From NCBI RefSeq assembly GCF_015291725.1, contig NZ_CP030038.1, forward strand, positions 8,297,001 to 8,361,000: a DNA stretch of 64,000 bases, in the 5' to 3' direction. The notes under the pieces were generated by a model. The model was not told where the DNA came from, searched no databases, and saw nothing but the letters and a program-made list of their open reading frames with translations. Below are positions 40,973 to 50,942 of the stretch, one piece after another (position 1 is the stretch's first letter; each line of letters begins with the position of its first letter). Position numbers and translations under genes: made by a program. Origin of the DNA: Bradyrhizobium sp. CCBAU 51765. Its GTDB lineage: Bacteria > Pseudomonadota > Alphaproteobacteria > Rhizobiales > Xanthobacteraceae.

Positions 40973-42031
40973 TTACAATAACTCCTCGCAGCCGAGATCC
41001 TCGACCGCCATCATCACCCGCTCCAGATTGTTCCACCAGATGCCCGGCGGGAGGTTGATGCTCCATTGCCAGACCGGCTTGGTGATCTGCCACAGAACCG
41101 ACCAGCGATAATCCTGGTCGAGCGCGCCGCGCGTGTAGCCGGTTACCCCGTGTGCAAGCAACGTCTCGTGGTAGCGATTAAGCAGCACCCGCTCGAGCGC
41201 CTGCCGGCGCTCCGGATACCATTGCAGTGCTATCATGTAGCCAAGATCGCTAGTGGGCACATTGATGCCCCACAGATCGAAATCGAAGATGCGCACGGTG
41301 TCCGCCACACCGGCACGCGGCAGCAGGAAATTCCAAGTGTGGGCGTCGCCATGGACAATCGTGACATGGCGGCGCGATTGGTAGCGCTGCGATAACCGGG
41401 CCGACTGTTCGATGAGACGACGGTAGAGGATGCGCCGCTCTTCACTGAGGCGATCGCCAAGCTGATCCGCAAAGCGGTCGTAATGGCCGGCGAAGGTCTC
41501 CATGCGCGTTGCGATGTCCTCGGTGCTCGCCCAGGTACCGACGGTTTCGCCGAGGCCAGCATGATCCCACCACACCGCATGCATGCACGCCAGTGTTGTG
41601 ACAATGGCTACAGCCTGATCGCGCGACGGCGGCAGCGTCGGCACGGTCGCAACTTCATGGCTGTCGGTAAGGTCTTCGAGCAGGAGATGCCAGGCCCCGC
41701 TCCCCTCGTCGAAATACCCATCGAAGCAGCGCGGCACGAGTCCCGGCATGTTCGGCGCGAGCTGTGTGTAGAAGGTCACCTCGTGACGGCCGCGATCAGC
41801 AAGCGTCCCGGCGAAGGCAGCATGCGCCATCTTGAGGATCAGCGACTGCGGAGCGCCGGCGGATTCGCCGACATAACGCAGGCCGAGACGGATGATATGC
41901 GACACGACGGTATCGCGCTGATGCAGCACCTTCACTTCGCGCACCGCGCCGGCGTCCAGCACGCCGCCCCGGCGCAGCGCGGCCGTCAGTCGGGCGGGCT
42001 CAACGACCGCCGGCAATTGTGGAGGTGTCAT
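40973..42031 (-). CDS. Phosphotransferase-family protein (aminoglycoside/choline kinase-like fold)
   Basis: A 352-residue soluble kinase-fold protein. The catalytic loop is VTIVHGDAHTWNFLL and the metal-binding Asp is in RIFDFDLWGINVPTSDLGY, the pair typical of APH, choline kinase and ecdysteroid kinase-like enzymes. The substrate is unknown. The start at 42031 was chosen because GTG/ATG codons further upstream run into the neighbouring chemoreceptor gene. No resistance phenotype is claimed. Confidence 0.85.
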   Translation of the reverse strand: MTPPQLPAVVEPARLTAALRRGGVLDAGAVREVKVLHQRDTVVSHIIRLGLRYVGESAGAPQSLILKMAHAAFAGTLADRGRHEVTFYTQLAPNMPGLVPRCFDGYFDEGSGAWHLLLEDLTDSHEVATVPTLPPSRDQAVAIVTTLACMHAVWWDHAGLGETVGTWASTEDIATRMETFAGHYDRFADQLGDRLSEERRILYRRLIEQSARLSQRYQSRRHVTIVHGDAHTWNFLLPRAGVADTVRIFDFDLWGINVPTSDLGYMIALQWYPERRQALERVLLNRYHETLLAHGVTGYTRGALDQDYRWSVLWQITKPVWQWSINLPPGIWWNNLERVMMAVEDLGCEELL

Positions 42032-42107
42032 GAACCACGATGCCCCTGTCCCGTGCCATACTGCACAATCACACTTCCGGGCGCCAGCGGCGGAGCTGAT
42101 GCCAGCC

Positions 42108-43796
42108 TCAAGCCGCCGCCGTCGAGTCGCGCACGGTTCGCACCACGACCGACCGCAGCTGTTCGAGATTGGCCGCCATCCCGGCGATCGCCTGCCTGAC
42201 GTCCGCGGCGCGCTGGTTGACGGAGGCGGCATCGCGGCTGACATCGCCGATCTTGGCCGAGACCTCCTTCGCCGCGGAAGCCGATTCGGAAATCGACCGC
42301 GCGATCTCCCGCGTCGCGGCATCCTGCTCTTCCATCGCGGCGGCGACCGAGGTCGCCACGCCGTCGATTTCGACGATGTGGCCCCCCATGGCCTCGACGG
42401 AATCGACCGCGGCCTGCGTCGAGGCCTGGATCTCCGCAATCAGCCGCCCGATCTCCTCGGTGGATTTGGCGGTTTGGTCGGACAGGGATTTCACTTCGGC
42501 TGCAACCACCGCGAAGCCGCGGCCGGCTTCACCGGCGCGCGCCGCCTCGATCGTCGCGTTGAGCGCGAGGAGGTTGGTCTGGCCCGCGATGCCGCCGATC
42601 AGGTCGGAGACCTCGGCGATCTTCTTCACCGACCCGGCCAGCGCCTGGATGGTCGAACGCGCCTGCTCGCGGCCGGCGACCGCCGATTTGGTGACGGTGC
42701 TGGTGCGCGCAACCTGGCCTGCGATCTCGCGGATCGAGGCGCTCAATTCTTCGGCTGCAGCCGAGACGGCCTGCGAGCTGCCGAGCGCCTGGGTCGAGGC
42801 CGCCGCGACCGCCTGCGACTGCGCGGAGAGCGACTTTGCGATCTCCGACAGGCCGGAGGCGGCCCGCTCGACGCCTTGCGTCGCCACGGTCGCGGTATCG
42901 ACAGAGCGGCCGGTCTCGCGCTCGACGGTTTCGGCCATCTGGTGCAGGGCGGAGCGCTTGGCAAGCGCCGCCTCCTGCTCCTGCCGCAACTGCTCCTCGC
43001 GCAGACGGGAATTCTCGACCGCCGCCTGCTTGAACACCAAAAGCGCACCCGCCATCGAGCCGACCTCGTCCTGGCGGTGCGCGAACGGGATGTCGGCGGC
43101 GAGATCGCCGGTCGCGAGCTTCTGCATCGTGTCGGTCATGCGCACGATCGGACGGACCACCCCGAGGGCAACTCCGAGCAAGCCCGCAGCGATGAAGGTG
43201 AGAACGGCGGCGGACACACCGAGGAGGATATAGAGGATGGAGCTGTCGCGGTCCGCGGCCAGCTTCTCCATGGCCGCATTCTGCTTGTTGGCGTTCTCGA
43301 CGATGCTGTCGATGACGGCGCGATGCGCGGTATAGGCGTCCTTGAGCTGCGCATAGGCGCGCTCGGAAACAGCTGCGTCCTTGGCCTTGAGGGCCGGCAG
43401 GAGCTGGTCGGACGCCTTCCAGAATTTCTGCACCTCCGCGTCGGATTTCGACACCAGCGCGGTCTTGAGGTCGGCCGAGAGGCTGGAGGAGACCCAGAAC
43501 GCCTTGCGCTCGTCGTAATCCTTGCGGAGCTGGACCAGGCGCTCGCCATGGGCGGCCAGCTGGTCCGGCTCGCGCATGGCCAGCGTCGCCTCGAGATAGG
43601 CTTCGATGACGTATTCCGGCGGCGGCAGGATGTCGGCGATGAGGTCGTTGCCGAGCTTGATGTCGGAATAGAGCGGGCCGCCGACCTTGAGTTCCTTCAA
43701 GGCGTACAGGCTGGTCGAAACCACGGCGGCAAAACCAATAGCGAGCACGATGCCGAACGCGATGATCGCCGAGGACAAGGACAGGCGAAATTTCAT
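42108..43796 (-). CDS. Methyl-accepting chemotaxis protein, transmembrane
   Basis: A 562-residue chemoreceptor: N-terminal membrane segment (AIIAFGIVLAIGFAAVVS), a helical periplasmic region to about 180, a second membrane segment (ILYILLGVSAAVLTFIAAGLLGVALGV), HAMP, and a cytoplasmic signalling hairpin with the tip NLLALNATIEAARAGEAGRG. The ligand region looks like a four-helix sensor (DIKLGNDLIADILPPPEYVIEAYL), as in many rhizobial receptors. No che genes are nearby. Confidence 0.93.
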   Translation of the reverse strand: MKFRLSLSSAIIAFGIVLAIGFAAVVSTSLYALKELKVGGPLYSDIKLGNDLIADILPPPEYVIEAYLEATLAMREPDQLAAHGERLVQLRKDYDERKAFWVSSSLSADLKTALVSKSDAEVQKFWKASDQLLPALKAKDAAVSERAYAQLKDAYTAHRAVIDSIVENANKQNAAMEKLAADRDSSILYILLGVSAAVLTFIAAGLLGVALGVVRPIVRMTDTMQKLATGDLAADIPFAHRQDEVGSMAGALLVFKQAAVENSRLREEQLRQEQEAALAKRSALHQMAETVERETGRSVDTATVATQGVERAASGLSEIAKSLSAQSQAVAAASTQALGSSQAVSAAAEELSASIREIAGQVARTSTVTKSAVAGREQARSTIQALAGSVKKIAEVSDLIGGIAGQTNLLALNATIEAARAGEAGRGFAVVAAEVKSLSDQTAKSTEEIGRLIAEIQASTQAAVDSVEAMGGHIVEIDGVATSVAAAMEEQDAATREIARSISESASAAKEVSAKIGDVSRDAASVNQRAADVRQAIAGMAANLEQLRSVVVRTVRDSTAAA

Positions 43797-44057
43797 GAAA
43801 CAATCCGGGTCGACGTCGAAACTGTCGCCACCCTAGACGAATACGGTAAATATGGGATTGCTTCGCACTGGAATTGTATCGCCCGAACCCCGCACAACTA
43901 CGGGAATTGGACGTCGAGCCATCGGTATTGAGTCAGCGAGGCTGACGCACAAACCTGGAAAAGTATGTTTGAGTCGGATGGGTAACGCTGCGCCAGCTCC
44001 GGTACGCCGAATGAGATATGCGTGCCGAGGAGCAGGCCTACCCGGCACGCCTTGCCT

Positions 44058-44660
44058 TCACACGTCGAAGAACACCGTCTCGTCGTCGCCCTGGAGCCGC
44101 AGGTCGAGCCGGTAAATCGCCTTGCCGGCCTCGCGCACCGCGGTCAGCGTGGCGCGGCGGTCAGCCGGGACCAGCGCCAGCACGGGATCGGCCGCGTTGC
44201 CGGCCTCGTCGCTGAAATAGATGCGGGTGTAGAGATGCCGCAGCATGCCGCGGCCGAACACCGCAAGCAGGATGTGCGGCGCCTGCGGCTTGCCGTCGGG
44301 ATCCGGCACCACGCCCGGCTTGATGGTGTCGAAGGCGTAGTTGCCGTCCTTGTCGGTGCCGCAGCGGGCAAAGCCGCGGAAACTCGCATTTGGCAGCGCA
44401 CGCTTGTCCTGCGGGTCGGCGAAGCGTCCCTGCGCATCCGGCTGCCAGATCTCCAGCATGCAATCCGGCACGGCGACGCCGTCGCCATCGAACACGCGGC
44501 CCTCGATGCGGATGCGGTCGCCTGACACGTCGGGGGTCAGGGTCGAGTTGGTGAACGCGTCGTTCCAGGCGTACTCGCCGGTCGGCGTCAGGCCGTATTT
44601 GAAGAACGGACCGACGGTCTGCGAGGGGGTGATACCGTCAGGCTTCACAGACTCTTGCAC
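44058..44660 (-). CDS. pcaG: Protocatechuate 3,4-dioxygenase alpha subunit
   Basis: A 200-residue alpha subunit of the intradiol enzyme that opens protocatechuate to 3-carboxymuconate. It has the family opening TPSQTVGPFFKYGL, ISCMLEIWQPDAQGRF-like chemistry in VPDCMLEIWQPDAQGR, and DPDGKPQAPHILLAVFGRGMLRHLYTRIYF. The iron ligands belong to the beta subunit. The start is a GTG two bases after the pcaH stop, so the two are coupled. Confidence 0.92.
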   Translation of the reverse strand: MQESVKPDGITPSQTVGPFFKYGLTPTGEYAWNDAFTNSTLTPDVSGDRIRIEGRVFDGDGVAVPDCMLEIWQPDAQGRFADPQDKRALPNASFRGFARCGTDKDGNYAFDTIKPGVVPDPDGKPQAPHILLAVFGRGMLRHLYTRIYFSDEAGNAADPVLALVPADRRATLTAVREAGKAIYRLDLRLQGDDETVFFDV

Positions 44661-44661
44661 C

Positions 44662-45363
44662 TTAGTGGTTCTCCATAGGCGTAGCGTTCTTGCCGCGCAG
44701 CACGATGTCAAAGCGGTAGCACAGCGCCCATTCGGGCTGGGTGTTCTCGAGATCGAACGAGGAAACCATCCGCGCCCGCGCCTTCTCGTCCGGCACCGAG
44801 TTGAAGATCGGGTCGAACGGAAACAGCGGATCGTTCGGGAAGTACATCTGCGTCACCAGGCGCGTCACGAAGGAATGGCCGAACACCGACAGATGGATGT
44901 GCGCCGGCCGCCACGCATTGTGATGATTGCCCCAGGGATAGGCGCCCGGCTTGATGGTGACGAAGCGGTAGTAACCGGACGCATCGCTCACGGTGCGGCC
45001 GGCGCCCGTAAAGTTCGGATCGAGCGGCGCCGGATGCTGGTCGCGGACATGCACGTAGCGGCCGCAGGAATTGGCCTGCCAGATCTCGACGAGCGAGTTC
45101 GGCACGCCGCGGCCGTCCTCATCGCGCACATGGCCATGCACGATGATGCGCTCGCCGATCGGCTCGCCACTGTGCTGGGTGGTGAGATCGCTGTCGCCCT
45201 CGCGCACGGTCTCATGGCCGTAGACCGGGCCGGTCAGTTCCGACAGGGTGTGGCGCATCGGGATCAGCGGCTTGTTCGGCGCGCGCTTGATCGAGCTCTT
45301 GTACTCGGGCGACAGCGGCAGCGGATGCGCCTTGTTGCTGTCGACGGGATAGATGAATGTCAT
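44662..45363 (-). CDS. pcaH: Protocatechuate 3,4-dioxygenase beta subunit
   Basis: A 233-residue beta subunit carrying the non-haem Fe(III) site. The ligands are in GRYVHVRDQH (Tyr), KPGAYPWGNHHNAWRPAHIHLSV (Tyr, His, His). It converts protocatechuate, an intermediate of lignin-derived aromatics, with PcaG. The ATG follows GGAGGAG. The other pca genes (pcaB, pcaC, pcaD, pcaIJ) are not adjacent. Confidence 0.95.
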   Translation of the reverse strand: MTFIYPVDSNKAHPLPLSPEYKSSIKRAPNKPLIPMRHTLSELTGPVYGHETVREGDSDLTTQHSGEPIGERIIVHGHVRDEDGRGVPNSLVEIWQANSCGRYVHVRDQHPAPLDPNFTGAGRTVSDASGYYRFVTIKPGAYPWGNHHNAWRPAHIHLSVFGHSFVTRLVTQMYFPNDPLFPFDPIFNSVPDEKARARMVSSFDLENTQPEWALCYRFDIVLRGKNATPMENH

Positions 45364-45417
45364 GGGCGAACTCCTCCCCGGCCATTTCGGTCTGGCCGGT
45401 CAACGCTCCGCCGATCA

Positions 45418-45430
45418 TTATAGAATATAA
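45418..45430. promoter_or_regulatory. AT-rich inverted repeat upstream of pcaHG
   Basis: TTATA, GAA, TATAA lies 55 bp upstream of the pcaH ATG in an otherwise GC-rich region. It may be the promoter -10 region or a LysR/IclR-type half of an operator. The known PcaQ site pattern is not matched. Confidence 0.35.
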
Positions 45431-45481
45431 CTAATCTAGGGAAGCCGGTTTGGCAGGCGTCCTGCGCCCGGCAGGATCGCG

Positions 45482-46375
45482 CTATTTGATCGGCGGACGC
45501 GGCAGCACGGCCTCCCCCGCCTCCAGACGATAGGTGTGGTCGAGCGAGTACCAGGGCGCCGCAACATCACGTGCGGTCGGATGCGGCGTGTCGTGGCGCT
45601 GGAACTTGCCGATCAGCGCCTGCGTCACCCCGAACTGCACGTCGCTGTCGATATGCGGGTCGGCGGGATCGTAGACCTGCGAGATCAGCACCTTGAACCC
45701 GGGCTTGAAGATCAGGGCGTGCAGGTGCGCGGGCCGGTAGGGATGCCGGCTCTGCGCCTCGAGTAGGCGGCCGACCACGCCATTGGTCGGAATGGGATAA
45801 CCGACCATCATCACCGAACGAAAGGAGAAGCGCCCATCCGCGTCGGTCGTGAACTTGCCGCGCAGGTTCATGTCGGCCTGCTCGGGGTCCTGGTTCTCGT
45901 AGAGGCCGACCGGCGAGGCATGCCAGACATCGACCTCGGCGCCGGCGACGGGCCGGCCGTCCCTGTCGACGACGCGGCCGCTGACAAACAGCGGCGCACC
46001 CGGCGTCTCGGAACGGACGATGGAGCCACCGTTCTCCACGCGCGGCGAGTTCAGCCGCCAGAACGGCCCGAGCAGCGACTGATCGGTTTCGGTATTGCCC
46101 TGATCGCCATTGTTGAGCAGGCACACCAGCGGCGAGACGCCGAGCGAGCCCGCCATCAGCACCACCTCGTTATGCGTGTCGGTGGTGAGCTTGCCGAGCT
46201 CGGCGATGACCGCGGTGGCATCGCGAAACTCCTTCTCGGTCAGGCGGACGTCGCGCACGAAGCCGTGCAGGTGCTTGACCAGGGAGACCATGATCTGGCG
46301 CAGCCGCGGATCGGTTGTCCGTTCCATCACGGCCAATGCCGCGGCCGTGACGTCCTGCTCGCGCTCGATGATCAT
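45482..46375 (-). CDS. Intradiol ring-cleavage dioxygenase, hydroxyquinol 1,2-dioxygenase type
   Basis: A 297-residue dioxygenase with the N-terminal helical domain of catechol/hydroxyquinol dioxygenases (LVKHLHGFVRDVRLTEKEF) and the iron ligands in SPVGLYENQ (Tyr), MMVGYPIPTNG (Tyr) and HPYRPAHLHALIF (His, His). The SPVGLYENQDPEQADMNLRG stretch fits hydroxyquinol 1,2-dioxygenases best, which open 1,2,4-trihydroxybenzene. Catechol cannot be excluded. GAGAGGG sets the ATG at 46375. It lies directly upstream of pcaHG on the same strand, 118 bp apart. Confidence 0.87.
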   Translation of the reverse strand: MIIEREQDVTAAALAVMERTTDPRLRQIMVSLVKHLHGFVRDVRLTEKEFRDATAVIAELGKLTTDTHNEVVLMAGSLGVSPLVCLLNNGDQGNTETDQSLLGPFWRLNSPRVENGGSIVRSETPGAPLFVSGRVVDRDGRPVAGAEVDVWHASPVGLYENQDPEQADMNLRGKFTTDADGRFSFRSVMMVGYPIPTNGVVGRLLEAQSRHPYRPAHLHALIFKPGFKVLISQVYDPADPHIDSDVQFGVTQALIGKFQRHDTPHPTARDVAAPWYSLDHTYRLEAGEAVLPRPPIK

Positions 46376-46395
46376 CAGATGGCCCTCTCACCTTT

Positions 46396-46516
46396 CGTCA
46401 TGGCCGGGCGTAGCCGTCCGAAGGACGGCGTCGCTTGCGCTCGCCTATGCCCGGCCATCCACGATCTTCTCACAGCACCAAAAACGTGGATGCCCGGGAC
46501 AAGCCCGGGCATGACG
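46396..46516. repeat. Dispersed repeat (CGTCATGGCCGGGC type)
   Basis: CGTCATGGCCGGGCGTAGCCG at the left and GGATGCCCGGGACAAGCCCGGGCATGACG at the right, with inner CCTATGCCCGGCCATCCACG and CGTGGATGCCCGG arms. It lies between the thiolase gene and the hydroxyquinol dioxygenase gene, which run in the same direction, and so separates their transcripts or marks their junction. Confidence 0.65.
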
Positions 46517-46560
46517 AGTGCTGGGCACCGCCCCGGGATGACAGGACGCTGCGCGTCCCG

Positions 46561-47769
<1,209 letters not shown>

Positions 47770-48089
47770 CGTTGTTCTCCCTGAATGCCGCGGTCCGGCC
47801 AAATTCTTCAATGTCGGCGGAGTTTTAGGAGGGCGCCCGCGGCAGGTCAATTGACGGTTTCGCGGGGCAGACGTCATTCCGGGGCGCGCCATTTGGCGCG
47901 AACCCGGAATCCACTTATCGGCGTGACGTGCGGCCCGATGGATTCCGGGTCTGCGCCTGCCGGCGCACCCCGGAATGACGACCGAGAATGTGGCAGCACT
48001 GCGCGCCCCACACGGACAACGTGGAAAACCTCCGCATCCCGGCCAAAGCGATAGGAGCAGGTACCGAAATTTTGTAGGTTGCGCCGCCC
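47770..48089. repeat. Divergent gap with a dispersed repeat at 47872-47980
   Basis: This 320-bp gap between thiolase and mutS holds one element: CGTCATTCCGGGGCGCGCC at 47872 paired with CGGAATGACG at 47980, with inner GGAATCCA and TGGATTCC arms. The rest shows nothing recognisable; promoters for both neighbours must lie here. Confidence 0.65.
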
Positions 48090-50828
48090 ATGACGATGCA
48101 ACAGCCGATACCCGTTCCGCCCCCCGAGGACACGCCCGCGCCGCAGGCCGAAGCCGCCGCGCGCGTCACGCCGATGATGGAACAGTACCTCGAGATCAAG
48201 GCGGCGCATCAGGGCCTCCTGCTGTTCTACCGGATGGGCGACTTCTACGAACTGTTCTTCGAGGACGCCGAGATCGCTTCCAGGACGCTCGGCATCGTCC
48301 TGACCAAGCGCGGCAAGCATCAGGGCGCGGATATCCCGATGTGCGGCGTGCCGGTCGAGCGCTCCGAGGACTATCTGCATCGTCTGATCTCGGCCGGCCA
48401 CCGCGTCGCGGTCTGCGAGCAGACCGAGGATCCCGCTGCGGCCAAGGCACGCGGCAACAAGAGCGTGGTGCGTCGCGGCGTGGTGCGGCTGGTGACGCCG
48501 GGCACGCTGACCGAGGACACGCTGCTCGACGCGCGCGCCAACAATTACCTGCTCGCGATCGCGCGCGCCCGCTCCTCCGCCGGCGGCGACCGCTTCGGCC
48601 TCGCCTGGATCGACATCTCGACCGCCGAGTTCATGGTGACGGAAGCTTCCGGCGGCGAGCTCTCCGCGACGCTGGCGCGGATCAACCCGAACGAGGCGAT
48701 CGTCACCGACGCGCTCTACAACGACAACGAGCTCGGCCAGATCCTGCGCGAGCTGCCGGCGGTGACGCCGCTGACCCGCGACGTCTTCGACGGCGCCACC
48801 GCCGAGAAGCGGCTGTGCGACTACTTCGCCGTCGCGACCATGGACGGGCTCGCCCAGCTCACGCGCCTGGAGGCCACCGCCGCGGCCGCCGCCGTCACCT
48901 ATGTCGACCGCACCCAGGTCGGCAAGCATCCGCCGCTGTCGCCGCCCGCGCGTGAGGCTTCCGGCGCGACCATGGCGATCGATCCGGCCACACGTGCCAA
49001 TCTCGAGCTGACGCGGACACTGGCCGGCGAGCGCCGCGGTTCGCTGCTCGACGCCATCGACTGCACGGTGACCTCGGCGGGTTCGCGTCTGCTGGCGCAG
49101 CGCCTGGCGGCGCCGCTGACCGATGCCCCGGCGATCGCCCGCCGGCTCGACGCGGTCAGCGCTTTCGTTGCCGATTCCGCGGCACGCGAGGACATTCGCA
49201 GCATATTGCGCGGCGCGCCCGACATGTCGCGAGCATTGGCTCGGCTCTCGGTAGGCCGCGGCGGACCGCGCGACCTCGCCGGCATCCGCGACGGCATCAT
49301 CGCCGCCGATCAGGTGCTGACGCGCCTCTCTGAACTGGATGCGCCGCCGCAGGAGATCACGGCGGTGATGGCGGCGCTGCAAAGGCCGTCGCGCGAGCTC
49401 GCATCCGAATTTGCCCGTGCGCTCGACGAGCAGCTGCCCCTGATCAAGCGCGACGGCGGCTTCGTTCGCGCGGGCTATGAGCCCGCCCTCGACGAGGCGC
49501 GGAACCTGCGCGACGCCTCACGCCTCGTGGTGGCCTCGATGCAGGCGCGCTACGCCGACGACACCGGCGTCAAGGCGCTGAAGATCCGGCACAACAACGT
49601 GCTCGGCTATTTCGTCGAGGTCACCGCCCAGCACGGCGACAAGCTGATGTCGCCGCCGCTGAACGCCACCTTCATCCATCGCCAGACGCTGGCGGGACAG
49701 GTGCGCTTCACCACCTCCGAGCTCGGCGAGATCGAGGCCAAGATCGCCAATGCCGGCGACCGCGCGCTCGGCCTCGAGCTTGAGATCTTCGAGCGCCTCT
49801 GTGCGAAAGCGCTCGAGATCAGCGACGATCTGCGCGCTGCGGCGCAGGGTTTTGCGCTGCTGGACGTCGCGACGGCGCTGGCCAAGCTCGCGGTCGACGA
49901 AAACTATGTGCGGCCCGAGGTCGATGGCTCGCTCAGCTTTGCGATCGAGGCCGGCCGCCATCCCGTGGTCGAGCAGGCCCTGAAGCGCAACGGCGAGCCG
50001 TTCATCGCCAATGCCTGCGACCTGTCGCCTGCGCCAGCGCAGAAGTCCGGCCAGCTCTGGCTGCTGACCGGCCCGAACATGGCGGGTAAATCGACCTTCC
50101 TGCGCCAGAATGCGCTGATTGCCTTGATGGCCCAGATCGGCAGCTTCGTGCCGGCCACGCGCGCGCGGATCGGCGTCGTCGACCGCCTGTTCTCGCGCGT
50201 CGGCGCCGCCGACGATCTGGCCCGAGGCCGCTCCACCTTCATGGTGGAGATGGTCGAGACCGCGGCGATCCTGAACCAGGCCGGCGAGCGCGCGCTGGTG
50301 ATTCTGGACGAGATCGGGCGCGGCACCGCGACCTTCGACGGCCTCTCGATCGCCTGGGCCGCGATCGAGCATCTGCACGAGAGCAATCGCTGCCGGACGC
50401 TGTTCGCGACGCATTATCACGAGCTGACCGCACTCGCGGCCAAGCTGCCGCGGATGTTCAATGCGACGGTGCGGGTCAAGGAATGGCAGGGCAACGTCGT
50501 GTTCCTGCACGAGGTGCTGCCGGGCTCGGCCGACCGCTCCTACGGCATCCAGGTGGCGAAACTCGCCGGCCTGCCGCCGGCGGTGATCACACGCGCCAAA
50601 TCCGTGCTCTCCAAGCTGGAGGCGCAGGACCGCGGCCAGACCGCGCGAGCCTTGGTGGACGACCTGCCGCTGTTCGCAGTCCCCTCGCGCGCCGCCGCAG
50701 AAGCCGCGCCGCCGAGCGAGGCCGAGTTGCTGATGGAGGCGGTGAAGGCGCTGCACCCCGACGAAATGTCGCCGCGCGAAGCGCTCGATGCGCTCTATGC
50801 GTTGAAGGCCAGGCTGCCGAAGCAGTGA
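48090..50828 (+). CDS. mutS: DNA mismatch repair protein MutS
   Basis: A 912-residue mismatch sensor ATPase. It has the mismatch-binding Phe-x-Glu region (GDFYELFFEDA), the lever and clamp domains, and the ATPase with Walker A GPNMAGKST, Walker B VILDEIGRGTATFDG and the C-terminal helix-turn-helix region. It acts with MutL on replication errors. The ATG at 48090 lacks a clear ribosome binding site; an in-frame ATG lies two codons downstream. Neither mutL nor any partner is nearby, which is common. Confidence 0.97.
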   Translation: MTMQQPIPVPPPEDTPAPQAEAAARVTPMMEQYLEIKAAHQGLLLFYRMGDFYELFFEDAEIASRTLGIVLTKRGKHQGADIPMCGVPVERSEDYLHRLISAGHRVAVCEQTEDPAAAKARGNKSVVRRGVVRLVTPGTLTEDTLLDARANNYLLAIARARSSAGGDRFGLAWIDISTAEFMVTEASGGELSATLARINPNEAIVTDALYNDNELGQILRELPAVTPLTRDVFDGATAEKRLCDYFAVATMDGLAQLTRLEATAAAAAVTYVDRTQVGKHPPLSPPAREASGATMAIDPATRANLELTRTLAGERRGSLLDAIDCTVTSAGSRLLAQRLAAPLTDAPAIARRLDAVSAFVADSAAREDIRSILRGAPDMSRALARLSVGRGGPRDLAGIRDGIIAADQVLTRLSELDAPPQEITAVMAALQRPSRELASEFARALDEQLPLIKRDGGFVRAGYEPALDEARNLRDASRLVVASMQARYADDTGVKALKIRHNNVLGYFVEVTAQHGDKLMSPPLNATFIHRQTLAGQVRFTTSELGEIEAKIANAGDRALGLELEIFERLCAKALEISDDLRAAAQGFALLDVATALAKLAVDENYVRPEVDGSLSFAIEAGRHPVVEQALKRNGEPFIANACDLSPAPAQKSGQLWLLTGPNMAGKSTFLRQNALIALMAQIGSFVPATRARIGVVDRLFSRVGAADDLARGRSTFMVEMVETAAILNQAGERALVILDEIGRGTATFDGLSIAWAAIEHLHESNRCRTLFATHYHELTALAAKLPRMFNATVRVKEWQGNVVFLHEVLPGSADRSYGIQVAKLAGLPPAVITRAKSVLSKLEAQDRGQTARALVDDLPLFAVPSRAAAEAAPPSEAELLMEAVKALHPDEMSPREALDALYALKARLPKQ

Positions 50829-50836
50829 CGGTTCCG

Positions 50837-50936
50837 TAGGGTGGGCAAAGCGGAGCGTGCCCACCACTTCAATGGAGAGATCGGGAAGAGATGGTGGGCA
50901 CGGCGCGCAAAGAGCGCGCCTTTGCCCTCCCTACGA
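50837..50936. repeat. Dispersed repeat (GTAGGGTGGGCAAAG type), second copy
   Basis: GTAGGGTGGGCAAAGCGGAGCGTGCCCACC to GGTGGGCACGGCGCGCAAAGAGCGCGCC, then TTTGCCCTCCCTACG. It lies between convergent mutS and the soluble chemoreceptor gene and has the same arrangement as 20995-21089. Confidence 0.7.
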
Positions 50937-50942
50937 TTCTCG

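Noticed and set aside
40973..42031. Aminoglycoside resistance enzyme
   Set aside because: Only the general kinase fold motifs are visible; nothing shows an antibiotic substrate.
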